Shown here piece after piece: positions 46,394 to 55,378 of a stretch of DNA of 64,000 nucleotides. The position numbers and the translations under genes are program-made. The notes under the pieces are model-generated. The model did not search any database. It was not told the DNA's origin and saw only the letters and a list, made by a program, of their open reading frames with translations. Within the stretch, counting starts at the first letter, position 1. Each line of letters starts with the position of its first letter. Source of the DNA: an uncultured Opitutia bacterium (GTDB lineage: Bacteria; Verrucomicrobiota; Verrucomicrobiia; Opitutales; Opitutaceae); assembly GCA_903873805.1 (NCBI GenBank), contig CAIQQB010000132.1, positions 1 through 64,000 of the forward strand, given 5' to 3'.

Positions 46394-47935
46394 ATGGCTG
46401 AAACTGAACGGCATCCTTTTCTGCAGGGCCTGAGCAAGCACCGCGGTGCACCGCCGACCGTCGTCGTCATCTTCGGCGCGTCCGGCGACCTGACGGCCCG
46501 CAAGCTCATTCCCGCGATCTACAATCTCGGCTTCGACGGCCTCCTGCCGGCGGACTTCTTCCTTGTCGGCTACGGGCGCAAGCCGATCGCCGACGATGAT
46601 TTTCGGAAGGACGCCGCAGCCGCCATCACGGAGTTTTCCCGGCGTTCGCTCGATCCGGCCGTCTGGGGCCGACTCGAGCCCAACACCAGCTATATCAGCG
46701 GTGGTTACGACGAAAAGGCGGCGTTCGACCGCCTCGCTCTGCACCTGGCCGACATTGAGAAGAAGATCGGCCGCGAATTGCAGCCGCTGTTCTACATCTC
46801 GACGCCGCCGAATGTCTTCGCCCCCATCCTCGTCAATCTCGGGGCGAGCGGCCTCGCAGCCAAATACCTCGGCCAGCCGCACCACGCGAAGGTGATCATC
46901 GAAAAACCCTTCGGTCGGGACCTCGATTCCGCCCGCGCGCTCAACGCCACCATCCGCTCGGTGCTCGAGGAGCACCAAGTATATCGCATCGACCACTATC
47001 TCGGCAAGGAGACCGTGCAGGACCTGCTGGTACAGCGCTTCGCCAACTCCATCTTCGAGCCGCTCTGGAACCGCGACTTCATCGACTCCGTCCAGATCAC
47101 CGTGGCGGAGGAGGTCGGCGTCGGTTCGCGCGGCGGTTACTACGAGCAGAGCGGTTGCCTGCGGGACATGATCCAGAACCACACCATGCAGCTCCTCGCC
47201 CTCACGGCGATGGAGCCGCCGGGTTCGCTCGATGCCGAGTCAGTGCGCGATGAAAAGGTCAAGGTGCTCAAGGCCATCCAGCCGCTCACCATCGGCCCGG
47301 CGGGCGAAGTCATCCGCGCGCAATACGCCGCCGGTTTGATGGCGGGCAAGCAGGTGCCGGGCTACCGCGAGGAAGAGGGCATCGCCGCTCAGTCCGGGAC
47401 CGAAACCTACGCGGCGCTCCGGCTCTCGATCAACAACTGGCGCTGGCAGGGCGTGCCGTTCTATCTCCGCTCCGGCAAGCGCATGGCCCGGCGCGTGTCT
47501 GAAATTGCGATCAATTTCCGCCGTCCGCCCGGGACGCTCTTCGCCGACGAAAGCGCGCGCTTCGACCTCGCGGCCAACACGCTTTCGTTCCAGATCCAGC
47601 CCGACGAGGGCCTCAGCCTCATCCTCAACACCAAGATCCCCGGCCTCGAGACCCGGACGCAGCCGGTGAAAATGAGCTTCCGTTACGCGGCCACGTTCGG
47701 CTCCAACACCGCCGAGGCCTACGAGCGCCTCGTGCTCGATGCGATGATCGGCGATGGGACGCTGTTCATCCGCGGCGACGAAGCCGAAGCCTCGTGGAAA
47801 CTCTACACCCCCGTCCTCGACTACTGGCGGAGCGTCGGCCGCACCGGCATGGACACCTATGCCGCGGGCTCCTGGGGGCCGCCCGGGGCTGACGCGCTGC
47901 TGGCCAGCCGCGGCCACTGCTGGCGGCAGCCGTGA
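46394..47935 (+). CDS. zwf: Glucose-6-phosphate 1-dehydrogenase
   Basis: First step of the oxidative pentose phosphate pathway: glucose-6-phosphate to 6-phosphogluconolactone with NADP reduction. The 513 residues show the nucleotide motif VVIFGASGDLTARKLIPA, VIIEKPFGRD and the active-site RIDHYLGKETVQDL. LRSGKRMARRVSEI and the late QPDEGLSLILNTKIPG segment are also present. Start MAETERHPF at 46394; the upstream open extension reads into a repeat. It is the first gene of a zwf-opcA-pgl operon. Confidence 0.97.
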   Translation: MAETERHPFLQGLSKHRGAPPTVVVIFGASGDLTARKLIPAIYNLGFDGLLPADFFLVGYGRKPIADDDFRKDAAAAITEFSRRSLDPAVWGRLEPNTSYISGGYDEKAAFDRLALHLADIEKKIGRELQPLFYISTPPNVFAPILVNLGASGLAAKYLGQPHHAKVIIEKPFGRDLDSARALNATIRSVLEEHQVYRIDHYLGKETVQDLLVQRFANSIFEPLWNRDFIDSVQITVAEEVGVGSRGGYYEQSGCLRDMIQNHTMQLLALTAMEPPGSLDAESVRDEKVKVLKAIQPLTIGPAGEVIRAQYAAGLMAGKQVPGYREEEGIAAQSGTETYAALRLSINNWRWQGVPFYLRSGKRMARRVSEIAINFRRPPGTLFADESARFDLAANTLSFQIQPDEGLSLILNTKIPGLETRTQPVKMSFRYAATFGSNTAEAYERLVLDAMIGDGTLFIRGDEAEASWKLYTPVLDYWRSVGRTGMDTYAAGSWGPPGADALLASRGHCWRQP

Positions 47936-47937
47936 CC

Positions 47938-48921
47938 ATGCCCGCCATCTTTGACGCCCTGCCCGGATACGAAGTCCCCGTCGGGGGGATCGCGAAGGGG
48001 CTCGAACAAATGTGGGCCGACACTTCGGCGGCCGGACGCGAAGCCCCGGCGGCGGAGGATGGCAAGGCGACCCAGGTCAACCTCGTTCTTCACCTTGGGC
48101 TCAACACGACGGTTCCGGATGCGGAGGAGCAGTTCCAGGTCGCCCGGCGATTTTCGCAGCGCTACCCGAGCCGGGTCGTGGTCCTGTGCCCACAGGAGGA
48201 CGCCACCGGCGCGGCCGGGATGCGGGCGAAGGTCTACGGCGAGTGCTTCCTCGGCAAATCCAAGGCGGATAAACGCTGCGTCGAGTTTGTGATGCTCAGC
48301 TACCCGCGCGCGGTGCGCGAGCATCTGGAGAACCAGGTTTCCATCTGCCTGTCGACTGACCTCCCGCTCTACTACTGGCCGCATCGCTTCTCCTCGACGG
48401 CGCACCTGGCCGATTACCGCTACCTGCTCACGCGCGCCAACCGCATCCTGATCGACAGTGCGGTGGCGCCGCCGGGCGCGATGACCTTTGCCTGGCCGCG
48501 TCCGGCCGCCGTGCGGGATCTCGTCCTGGCCCGGCTCCTGCCGGTGCGCCAGTCCCTTGGGCAGTTCCTCAGCCGTTATGCGATGGATGTGCTCAGCGCC
48601 GGACTGCAATCGGTCACACTCACCCACGCGCCCGCGCTCGCTCCCGAAGGGGCCGTTCTCCTCGCCTGGCTGCAGGAACGGCTCACGCAGTGCGGGGAGC
48701 AAGGGGCGACGTTCACGGCGGCTCCCCTGGCGGCGGGGGCGGCGGGATCGTTTGCCCTCAGCTTCAACTATGAGGGGATCAAGTTTTTCCGCTGGTCGGG
48801 CGATCTCGCCACGCACCTAGCCCAGTTTGAGGCGGATTTCGGCACGGCGCGGACCACGCTGCCGTCCTCCGTGGCCCTGCTGGTGCCGGAGGCGGCGCTG
48901 AGCGAAGCGATGTTTTTCTGA
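47938..48921 (+). CDS. opcA: Glucose-6-phosphate dehydrogenase assembly protein OpcA
   Basis: Allosteric/assembly partner of glucose-6-phosphate dehydrogenase, best known in cyanobacteria and actinobacteria. The 327 residues contain TQVNLVLHLGLNTT, SRVVVLCPQEDATGA, STDLPLYYWPHRF, NRILIDSA and IKFFRWSGDLATHLA, in the order seen in OpcA. It begins two bases after the zwf stop, consistent with coupled expression; an overlapping GTG at 47932 is possible. pgl follows. Confidence 0.88.
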   Translation: MPAIFDALPGYEVPVGGIAKGLEQMWADTSAAGREAPAAEDGKATQVNLVLHLGLNTTVPDAEEQFQVARRFSQRYPSRVVVLCPQEDATGAAGMRAKVYGECFLGKSKADKRCVEFVMLSYPRAVREHLENQVSICLSTDLPLYYWPHRFSSTAHLADYRYLLTRANRILIDSAVAPPGAMTFAWPRPAAVRDLVLARLLPVRQSLGQFLSRYAMDVLSAGLQSVTLTHAPALAPEGAVLLAWLQERLTQCGEQGATFTAAPLAAGAAGSFALSFNYEGIKFFRWSGDLATHLAQFEADFGTARTTLPSSVALLVPEAALSEAMFF

Positions 48922-48964
48922 AAATTGTGTGGCGAAGCGGCCGCGTCGCGTTTGCTTGTCGCGG

Positions 48965-49693
48965 ATGACCGAACGCTCCACTCCCTGCGGCCAGCTCCTC
49001 GTTGGGCCCCAGGAACTCCTCTTCGCCCGGGCCGCGACGCTGCTCGTGGACCTGCACGCCGCCGCCGCGCGACCGCCTGTCTGCGCCCTGAGCGGCGGCG
49101 GAACGCCCCAGGCCTGGTTTCGCTGGTGCCTCGCGCAGCAGGCGCTGCCGGCACGGCTGACGGGCACGACCCATTTCACCGTCAGTGACGAACGCCACGT
49201 TCCGCTGGCCAGCGACCAGAGCAATTTCGGCAACGCCACCCGGGGTCTGCTCGATCCGCTCGCGGTGCCCGCCGCGTTCCGGCATGCTTGGCCGGTCGCC
49301 CTGACGCCGGCCGCGGCGGCGGCCGCCTACGGTGCGGCGATGGAGATCCTGACCGGACCGGGTCGGGCTTATGACCTTTGTTTCCTCGGTCTGGGCGAGG
49401 ATGCGCATACGGCTTCGCTGTTCCCCGGCAGTCGGCTGCTGACGGAGCCATCAGGCGACTTTTTCACCGCGATCGACGTGCCCGGCAAAGGCGGGCGCCT
49501 CACGATCACCCCCGCCGGTCTCCGTTCCTGCAGTCTTATCGTGGTGCTCGTGTTGGGAGCAGGCAAAGCGGAGGCGCTGCAGCGCGTGCTGCTCGGGCCG
49601 GCCGATGTGCGGCAGACGCCCGCGCAGATCCTGAAAGACTGCGCCGACCGGGTCATCTGGCTGGTGGACGAGCCGGCGGCGGCCAAGCTCTGA
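48965..49693 (+). CDS. pgl: 6-phosphogluconolactonase (DevB/Pgl)
   Basis: Hydrolyses 6-phosphogluconolactone to 6-phosphogluconate, following Zwf. The 242 residues have CALSGGGTPQAWFRW, the active-site TVSDERHVPLASDQSNFGN and LCFLGLGEDAHTASLFPGS (catalytic His region). Start MTERSTPCG at 48965. It ends the zwf-opcA-pgl operon; gnd is not in the window. Confidence 0.95.
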   Translation: MTERSTPCGQLLVGPQELLFARAATLLVDLHAAAARPPVCALSGGGTPQAWFRWCLAQQALPARLTGTTHFTVSDERHVPLASDQSNFGNATRGLLDPLAVPAAFRHAWPVALTPAAAAAAYGAAMEILTGPGRAYDLCFLGLGEDAHTASLFPGSRLLTEPSGDFFTAIDVPGKGGRLTITPAGLRSCSLIVVLVLGAGKAEALQRVLLGPADVRQTPAQILKDCADRVIWLVDEPAAAKL

Positions 49694-49759
49694 TGGCACC
49701 CCGTCGGTTTAGGGTGGGCAGACGCGCCTCCGGCCCCAAGCATCGGACCTGTTGAACGC

Positions 49760-50806
49760 ATGATCTATTTCGACGTCACCAAGACCGGCCGGGCCGGACA
49801 CGCCTCGGGGCTGAACCGGGTGAGTGCGCGGTTGCGCGAGGAACTGGGCGCCGCGGCGCGGCCGATCGAATGGCACACACGGCGGCGGGAATTCCGGCAA
49901 CTACCGGCGGGCCGGCCAGTGGTGTGGCGGACCGGGGATTGGTTCTTCACCGGGGAGTTGTTCAGTGAAACGGAACGGCCGGGAATTGGGGCGTGGCTGC
50001 AGACGCGCCCGTGCCGGCTCGCGGCGCTTTTTCACGATGCGATTCCGCTGCGTTTTCCGGACATCACCTGGCCGCAGAGCGTCGCGCGGCATCCAGGGTA
50101 CCTGTCGTTGCTGGCGGATTTCGACCGGGTGTTGGCGGTGTCGGACGAGAGCGAAAAGGAGCTCGCTGCATTCTGGCGCTGGCAGGGCCGGACTGAGCGC
50201 GCCAAGACCGGCCGGCTGCACCTCGGGGCGGATTTCAACCGCCACCCCCGGCGACGCAGCACAACTCCGCCGCCGGAACCTGCGCTGCTCTGTGTGGGCA
50301 TTCTGGAGCCCAGGAAGAACCAGCTGTTTCTGCTCGAAGTCTGCGAGGCACTGTGGGCGGCAGGCGCGCATTTCACCCTGCATCTGGCGGGGCGGGTGAA
50401 CCCGCATTTTGGCGCGTCAGTGGTGGCGCGGGTGAAGTCCCTGCGCCGGACGGGCCGGGCGGTGCGGCATCATGAGGGCGTCGGCGACGCGGCGCTGGCC
50501 CAGCTCTACGCCTCGGCCCGGGCAACCGTTTTCCCGACCATTGCTGAAGGCTGCGGGCTGCCACTGCTCGAGTCGCTCTGGCAAGGCGTGCCGTGCGTAT
50601 GCAGCGACCTGCCGGTGCTGCGTGAAAACGCCGACGGCGGCGGCTGCGTGTCGGTGGCGGTGAACGATGCGGCGGCATGGTCGGGCGCGCTGCGACGTGT
50701 GCTCACTGACGACGCGGCCTGGCGGACGCTGGCGGACCAAGCCGCCTCCCGCCCGTTGCCGACCTGGGCGGAATCCGCCCGGGCGCTGCAGGCGGCATTG
50801 GTGTGA
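49760..50806 (+). CDS. Glycosyltransferase family 4 (group 1)
   Basis: 348 residues. N-terminal GT-B half with GRAGHASGLNRVSARL, FHDAIPLRFPD and FDRVLAVSDESEKEL. Donor-binding half has LLCVGILEPRKNQLFLLEV and the E-x7-E segment FPTIAEGCGLPLLESLWQG. Likely a mannosyl- or rhamnosyl-type transferase in surface glycan synthesis, by resemblance of VGxLEPRKN. It follows pgl after 66 bases but probably belongs functionally with the glycan genes on the other side of the 50.8-51.0 kb gap. Confidence 0.9.
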   Translation: MIYFDVTKTGRAGHASGLNRVSARLREELGAAARPIEWHTRRREFRQLPAGRPVVWRTGDWFFTGELFSETERPGIGAWLQTRPCRLAALFHDAIPLRFPDITWPQSVARHPGYLSLLADFDRVLAVSDESEKELAAFWRWQGRTERAKTGRLHLGADFNRHPRRRSTTPPPEPALLCVGILEPRKNQLFLLEVCEALWAAGAHFTLHLAGRVNPHFGASVVARVKSLRRTGRAVRHHEGVGDAALAQLYASARATVFPTIAEGCGLPLLESLWQGVPCVCSDLPVLRENADGGGCVSVAVNDAAAWSGALRRVLTDDAAWRTLADQAASRPLPTWAESARALQAALV

Positions 50807-50874
50807 CCGGACTCATGCTGCCGTGGGAGGCGGGCATCGATTGCATGACGCGGGATCACGGCGAACCCAGTGCG

Positions 50875-50895
50875 TTGGGGTCAACGCGCTCCACC
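50875..50895 (-). repeat. TTGGGGTCAACGCGC repeat, copy 2
   Basis: TTGGGGTCAACGCGCTCCACC, 20 of 21 bases shared with 60527-60547. The core folds as GTTG-GGGT-CAAC; the other copy has ATTG-GGGT-CAAT, a compensatory change. It continues with ACCCCTAAGCG, also found at 18838-18848. Confidence 0.75.
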
Positions 50896-50947
50896 CCTAA
50901 GCGCGGGTCTGTTCGCCGATGGAGCAGATCCCTTCCGGAATTTCAAA

Positions 50948-50986
50948 ATGGTCCGGTCTTTCGCCAGCCAACGCAGGCCGGACCAT
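50948..50986 (-). terminator. Hairpin after the alpha-oxoamine synthase gene
   Basis: ATGGTCCGG (50948-50956) and CCGGACCAT (50978-50986) are perfect inverted 9-mers. On the minus strand the stem is followed by a short T-containing tract (CATTTTGAAATT), 28 bases beyond the stop. Weak terminator, or another dispersed hairpin. Confidence 0.4.
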
Positions 50987-51013
50987 CCAGCGTCCCAAGG
51001 CTTGGATTCCGCT

Positions 51014-52210
51014 TTAGGACTTCTTCACTGCGTAGGCCATGGCCTCGGCGATCTGCTCGAGTTGCTCGTCGGTGTGGCTGGCGGAGATGGCCGTGCGGAT
51101 GAGGTCCTTGCCCGTGGGCACGGCGGGCGCGATGGACATCACGGTGAAGACGCCTTTTTCGAGGAGTGCCTGCCAGAAATAATAGACGCGTTCCTTTGAG
51201 CCGAGCACGATGGGGACCGCGGGTGTCTCGCTGCCCCACGTATCGAGTCCCAGCGATTTAAGCATGGCGGTGTATTTGCGCGTGTTGCTCCAGAGGCGTT
51301 CGAGGTGCTCCGGTTCGGACTGCAGGACCGCGAGGGCGGCCCCGGCGGCGGCGGCCTGGCTCGGGCTGAGGGCGGCACTGAAGATCGTCTGCTTGGAATG
51401 GGTGCGCAGGTATTCGATCAGGTCGCGGCTGCCGGCGACAAAGCCGCCGGTGCTCGCGAGCGACTTCGAAAGGCTGCCGCAGACGATATCGATCTGGTCG
51501 TTGAGCCCGAAATGATCCGCCGTGCCCCGCCCGCCGCGGCCGAGGACGCCGAAACCGTGCGCATCATCGAGCACGGTGAAGCAGCCGTGTTCCTGCGCCA
51601 CCGCCATGATCTCCGGCAGGCGGGCGATGTGACCCTCCATCGAATAGACGCCCTCGAGCACCAGGAGCTTGGGCGCCGCCGCCGGAGCGTGACTGGCAAC
51701 GGTGCGGAGATCGTCGGGGTTGTTGTGCGAGAAGCGTTCGACATCAGCGGTCGACAGCCGGATGCCGTCCCAGAGACAGGAGTGGATGTTTTTGTCCGCC
51801 AGGATGATGTCGCCCTTCTGCGCGAAGGCGCCGATGCCGGAGAGACAGGACAGGTAGCCGGCGGCATGCACGTGGCAGGCCTCGCGGCCGAGAAAGGCGG
51901 CGAGCTGTTCCTCCAGCTGGTGGTGATACGCCCGGGAGCCGTTCGAGATGCGGGCGCCGGTCGGGCTGGTGCCCCATTCGAGGAGCGCGGCGCGGGCGGC
52001 CTCGATGACCTTGGGGTGAAACGAGAGTCCCAGGTAGTCGTTGCTCGCGAGCATGATCATGTCCCGGCCCTTCAGCCGGACGCGGGGGCCGGTCTGTGCC
52101 TCCATCGCATGATAGTACGGCGCGTATTTCAGCCGCAGCTTGGTGGCGGTGTCGGCCCGGCAGCGCTCGCGGATGAGACGGGTGGTCGTGGAAAAGAGGG
52201 AAAACGCCAT
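51014..52210 (-). CDS. Alpha-oxoamine synthase family PLP enzyme (KBL/BioF/serine palmitoyltransferase-like)
   Basis: 398 residues. Fold type I PLP enzyme: ASNDYLGLSFHPKVIEAA, GARISNGSRAYHHQLEEQL, VLDDAHGFGVLGRGGRGTAD, and the PLP lysine in CGSLSKSLASTGGF. The family condenses an amino acid with an acyl-CoA (2-amino-3-ketobutyrate ligase, 8-amino-7-oxononanoate synthase, serine palmitoyltransferase). Neighbours are a GT2 and two sugar epimerases, not biotin or threonine genes. A lipid role (sphingoid base or acyl-amino lipid anchor) is therefore plausible but unproven. Start MAFSLFST at 52210; the open extension upstream is rejected. Confidence 0.85.
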   Translation of the reverse strand: MAFSLFSTTTRLIRERCRADTATKLRLKYAPYYHAMEAQTGPRVRLKGRDMIMLASNDYLGLSFHPKVIEAARAALLEWGTSPTGARISNGSRAYHHQLEEQLAAFLGREACHVHAAGYLSCLSGIGAFAQKGDIILADKNIHSCLWDGIRLSTADVERFSHNNPDDLRTVASHAPAAAPKLLVLEGVYSMEGHIARLPEIMAVAQEHGCFTVLDDAHGFGVLGRGGRGTADHFGLNDQIDIVCGSLSKSLASTGGFVAGSRDLIEYLRTHSKQTIFSAALSPSQAAAAGAALAVLQSEPEHLERLWSNTRKYTAMLKSLGLDTWGSETPAVPIVLGSKERVYYFWQALLEKGVFTVMSIAPAVPTGKDLIRTAISASHTDEQLEQIAEAMAYAVKKS

Positions 52211-52259
52211 GGCGGTCGGGTAGCGGGGCGGATTTTGCCGCGGATGGCAAAGCCAGATT

Positions 52260-53030
52260 TCAGGGCCCGCCCTTGCGCCGGTAGTCACCGCGACTGAAAA
52301 ACTTTTCCAGCCACACATACATGCAGATGAAGAAATACCGGCTGCCCATCTCCTTGATCTTGAGCTTGGCGACGCCGTGGCGGCGGTTCTGCCAGCTGAT
52401 CGGCACGACGGTCCAGGAGTAGCCGCGCACGATCGCCTTCAGCGGCAGTTCGACGGTCAGGTTGAAGTGCGGCGCGATCAGCGGCCGGCAGCCGTCGATC
52501 ACCGTGCGTCGGTAGGCTTTGAAGGCGTTGGTCGTGTCGTTGAGCGGAATGGCAAACATCACCTTGATGAACAGATTGGCCATCCGGTTGACGAAAAGCT
52601 TCACCCGGGGGTAGTCTGTCACGCGGCCACCCTTGATGAACCGGCTGCCGAAAACGCACTCCCAGCCGTCATCCTGAAGCAGCCGCCAGTAGCGCACCGC
52701 GTCGGTGGGGGAGTCCGAGGCGTCCGCCATCATGATCACCACGGCGTCGCCGCGGCTGTGGTTGAGGCCGCGAACGATGGCGCGGCCGAAGCCGTTCAGG
52801 CCGGTGTTCTGCACCGGATTGAGCGCGGGGATTTCCCGCTGCAGCTCCTGCAGCACAGCCCAGGTGCGGTCCTTGCTGCCGTCGTCGACCACGACGAGTT
52901 CGTGGGGAATTCCCTCCCGGTTGAACGTCGTGTGCAGGTCGCGCAGGGTGCCGGGCAGCGACTCCTCCTCGTCGCGCGCGGGGATCACCACGGAGTACAG
53001 CTGCAAAGGCGGGGTGGACGGCGGAGGCAT
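52260..53030 (-). CDS. Glycosyltransferase family 2 (dolichyl-phosphate mannosyltransferase-like)
   Basis: 256 residues of the GT-A fold: YSVVIPARDEEESLPGTLRD, LVVVDDGSKDRTWAVLQEL, GFGRAIVRGLNHSRGDAVVIM, and the metal-binding MADASD in place of the usual DADLQ. Then FGSRFIKGGRVTDYP, NDTTNAFKAYRR and SRYFFICMYVWLEKFF. It resembles enzymes that load a sugar on polyprenyl phosphate. No C-terminal membrane helix pair. Followed after 49 bases by the alpha-oxoamine synthase gene and preceded after eight bases by an epimerase, in one operon. Confidence 0.9.
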   Translation of the reverse strand: MPPPSTPPLQLYSVVIPARDEEESLPGTLRDLHTTFNREGIPHELVVVDDGSKDRTWAVLQELQREIPALNPVQNTGLNGFGRAIVRGLNHSRGDAVVIMMADASDSPTDAVRYWRLLQDDGWECVFGSRFIKGGRVTDYPRVKLFVNRMANLFIKVMFAIPLNDTTNAFKAYRRTVIDGCRPLIAPHFNLTVELPLKAIVRGYSWTVVPISWQNRRHGVAKLKIKEMGSRYFFICMYVWLEKFFSRGDYRRKGGP

Positions 53031-53038
53031 GGGGCCCG

Positions 53039-54112
53039 TCACAGCGGTGCGGAGACGTCGAGCCACTCCGGATGGGCGTCGGCCTGCGCCGCGATTTCGC
53101 CGAGGATTTCCGTCACCGGGGTCTGCGGGCGCCAGGCCCAGATTTGCGTGGCGCGGGCGTGGTCGAGCACGACCCAGGGCAGGTCGAAGGCGCGCGGCGC
53201 GGGGTCGGCGGCGACCGGATGCGGGCCGAACCGCTCGGCGCACCAGTCGCTCAGTTGCCGCAGAGAGCGGGCGGAAGCCGCGCCACCGCTGACATTGACG
53301 AGCCGGTCGGCCGGGGCGACCGCCGGAGCGGCAAACTGCGCGGTCAGCAATGGCATGAGGTCGCGCGGGTGCAGGCAGTCGCGCACCTGGTGGCCGTGGC
53401 CGCCGAAGCCGATGTAGCGGAGCGGACGGCGTTGACGCCACATGTGGAGCCAGTAGGCAAAGATGCCCTGGTCGGGCCGGCCGAACTGGCCCGCGCCGGC
53501 CAGCACCCCGCAGCGGTTGATGAAGACGGGGAAATTGAACGTGGCGCCGTATTCGAGGGCGAGCGCCTCGCTGGCGAGCTTGGTCGAGCCGTAGAGCGAG
53601 ACGGGGGCCTGGGTGGAGAAATCCTCCGTGATGCCGGCGGCGGACAGCCCGGGCGGGAGCTTGGCGCCGGGCGACGGGACGAAGGCGTCATCGACGGCGG
53701 CAACCGGCAACGCGGCGAGTGGCGGGATGGAATAGACCCGGCTGGTTGACAGCAGGGTGAAGCCGGCGCGGTGGCGCTTGCAGTATTCGAGCAGATTGAC
53801 CGTGCCGCCGAGATTGTGCTCAACCAGCTGCCGCGAACTGGTCTGGCCGTCCACGCCCGCCAGCACGCTGGGATTGGCGGCGGCGTCGATCACCCAGTCG
53901 GCGGCCGGCAGCGGCTCCAGGTCGCTGGCGGCGCGGAGGTCGGCGTGATACAGGCGGACGCCGAGCCGCTTGAGCTCCGCCCGGTTGGTCTCGCTGCCCG
54001 GGCGGATGAAATTGTCGAAGCCGCTGAGCTCGTGTCCCGCGCCGCTACGCGCCAACTCCCGGGCCAGGGCGCCGCCGACGAAACCGCAGACACCGGAGAT
54101 CAGGATTTTCAT
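53039..54112 (-). CDS. NAD-dependent epimerase/dehydratase (SDR, nucleotide-sugar type)
   Basis: 357 residues. Rossmann motif MKILISGVCGFVGGALAREL. The active site reads STSRVYSIPP with YGSTKLASEALALEYG (Tyr-x3-Lys). FINRCGVLAGAGQFGRPDQG and DCLHPRDLMPLL are substrate-side segments recalling CDP-paratose 2-epimerases. Works on an NDP-sugar; exact substrate unknown. It lies in the same operon as the second epimerase and the GT2. Confidence 0.88.
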   Translation of the reverse strand: MKILISGVCGFVGGALARELARSGAGHELSGFDNFIRPGSETNRAELKRLGVRLYHADLRAASDLEPLPAADWVIDAAANPSVLAGVDGQTSSRQLVEHNLGGTVNLLEYCKRHRAGFTLLSTSRVYSIPPLAALPVAAVDDAFVPSPGAKLPPGLSAAGITEDFSTQAPVSLYGSTKLASEALALEYGATFNFPVFINRCGVLAGAGQFGRPDQGIFAYWLHMWRQRRPLRYIGFGGHGHQVRDCLHPRDLMPLLTAQFAAPAVAPADRLVNVSGGAASARSLRQLSDWCAERFGPHPVAADPAPRAFDLPWVVLDHARATQIWAWRPQTPVTEILGEIAAQADAHPEWLDVSAPL

Positions 54113-54137
54113 GGGGTGAAGGGCGGGGTGGGCGGAG

Positions 54138-55202
54138 TCAGGCTTGGGCGGGACGCGAACGCCAGGCGGCGACGATCTGCCGGATGGTCTCCTCGAGGCT
54201 CACGGAGATGTCCCAGCTCGGGTAATGCGCCCGCATTTTGCGCAAATCGGAGTAGTAGCAGATATGGTCGCCGGCGCGGTTTTGGTCGACGTAGGTGTGG
54301 ATCTGTTTGCGGCCGGAGAACCTCTCCGTGATTTGAAACGCCTCGAGGATGGAGCAGGAGTTGTCCTTGCCGCCGCCGAGGTTGTAGACTTCTCCCGCGC
54401 GCGGGGCGGCGACGAAGGCGGCCATGAAGCGGGCAACATCGAGCGAGTGGATGTTGTCGCGCACCTGCTTGCCCTTGTAGCCGAAGACGCGGTATTCGCG
54501 GCCCTCGAGGTTGCACTTCACGAGGTAGCTGAGGAAACCGTGCAGCTCGACGCCCGTGTGGTTGGGGCCGGTTAGACAGCCGCCGCGCAGCGCGCAGGTG
54601 GGCAGGCCGAAGTAGCGGCCGTACTCCTGCACCATCACGTCGGCCGCAACCTTGCTGGCGCCGAAGAGCGAGTGTTTGGACTGGTCGATGGTGAACGTCT
54701 CCGCGATGCCGTGGGCGTAGGCGGGGTCGGCGTAGTCCCAGCGAGTCGCGAGCTCCGTGAGCGCAATGCGGTTGGGCGCATCGCCATAGACCTTGTTTGT
54801 GCTCATGTGGACAAACGGCGCCTCCGGGGCGGCCTGGCGCGCCGCCTCCAGCAGGTTGAGCGTGCCGACGGCATTGGTGTCAAAGTCGTCAAACGGGATC
54901 GCGGCCGCGCGGTCGTGGGACGGCTGGGCGGCGGTGTGGATGATGGCGGCGGGCCGGAGCTCCCGCACGAGGGCGAGCACCCCGGCGCGGTCGCGGATGT
55001 CGAGCTCGTGGTGGGCGAAACCGGGCAGCTCGCGTGCGAGCCGCTGCTGGTTCCAGCGGGTGTCCCCGGTCGGGCCGAAGAAGACGGCGCGCTGGTTGTT
55101 GTCGACGCCATGGACGGTGTAGCCGAGCTCGCGGGCGAAATGGAGACAGACCTCGGAGCCGATGAGGCCGGAGGAGCCGGTGACGAGTAGAATTTTGGCC
55201 AT
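54138..55202 (-). CDS. NAD-dependent nucleotide-sugar epimerase, CDP-paratose 2-epimerase-like
   Basis: 354 residues. [20 protein letters not shown] binds [23 protein letters not shown] is characteristic of the RfbE (CDP-paratose/tyvelose epimerase) group as I know it. [33 protein letters not shown] (variant of Tyr-x3-Lys, with Phe in place of Tyr) and [18 protein letters not shown] follow. Start MAKILLVTG at 55202; longer ORF rejected. First gene of the operon. The Phe at the Tyr position is also seen in some RfbE proteins, so activity is not excluded. Confidence 0.85.
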   Translation of the reverse strand: MAKILLVTGSSGLIGSEVCLHFARELGYTVHGVDNNQRAVFFGPTGDTRWNQQRLARELPGFAHHELDIRDRAGVLALVRELRPAAIIHTAAQPSHDRAAAIPFDDFDTNAVGTLNLLEAARQAAPEAPFVHMSTNKVYGDAPNRIALTELATRWDYADPAYAHGIAETFTIDQSKHSLFGASKVAADVMVQEYGRYFGLPTCALRGGCLTGPNHTGVELHGFLSYLVKCNLEGREYRVFGYKGKQVRDNIHSLDVARFMAAFVAAPRAGEVYNLGGGKDNSCSILEAFQITERFSGRKQIHTYVDQNRAGDHICYYSDLRKMRAHYPSWDISVSLEETIRQIVAAWRSRPAQA

Positions 55203-55378
55203 GGCGGGAGCCCCTGTTGTGCCGAAGAAGGCTGGTGGGTGTCGAGACTGCAGTCTGCGCTGCCCAGGGGAGGTCTTGGATTGGCGGCAGCTTAGAGCAG
55301 GCGGCGGCGAACATTGCCCTACATTGGCTTTGGCCGGGTTCGGCGCCCCCATGTATTGGGATGGCCATCCCTCAATCC

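Noticed and set aside
51014-52210. Confident call as 2-amino-3-ketobutyrate CoA ligase or BioF
   Set aside because: Motifs are shared by the whole alpha-oxoamine synthase family and the neighbourhood matches neither threonine nor biotin metabolism.
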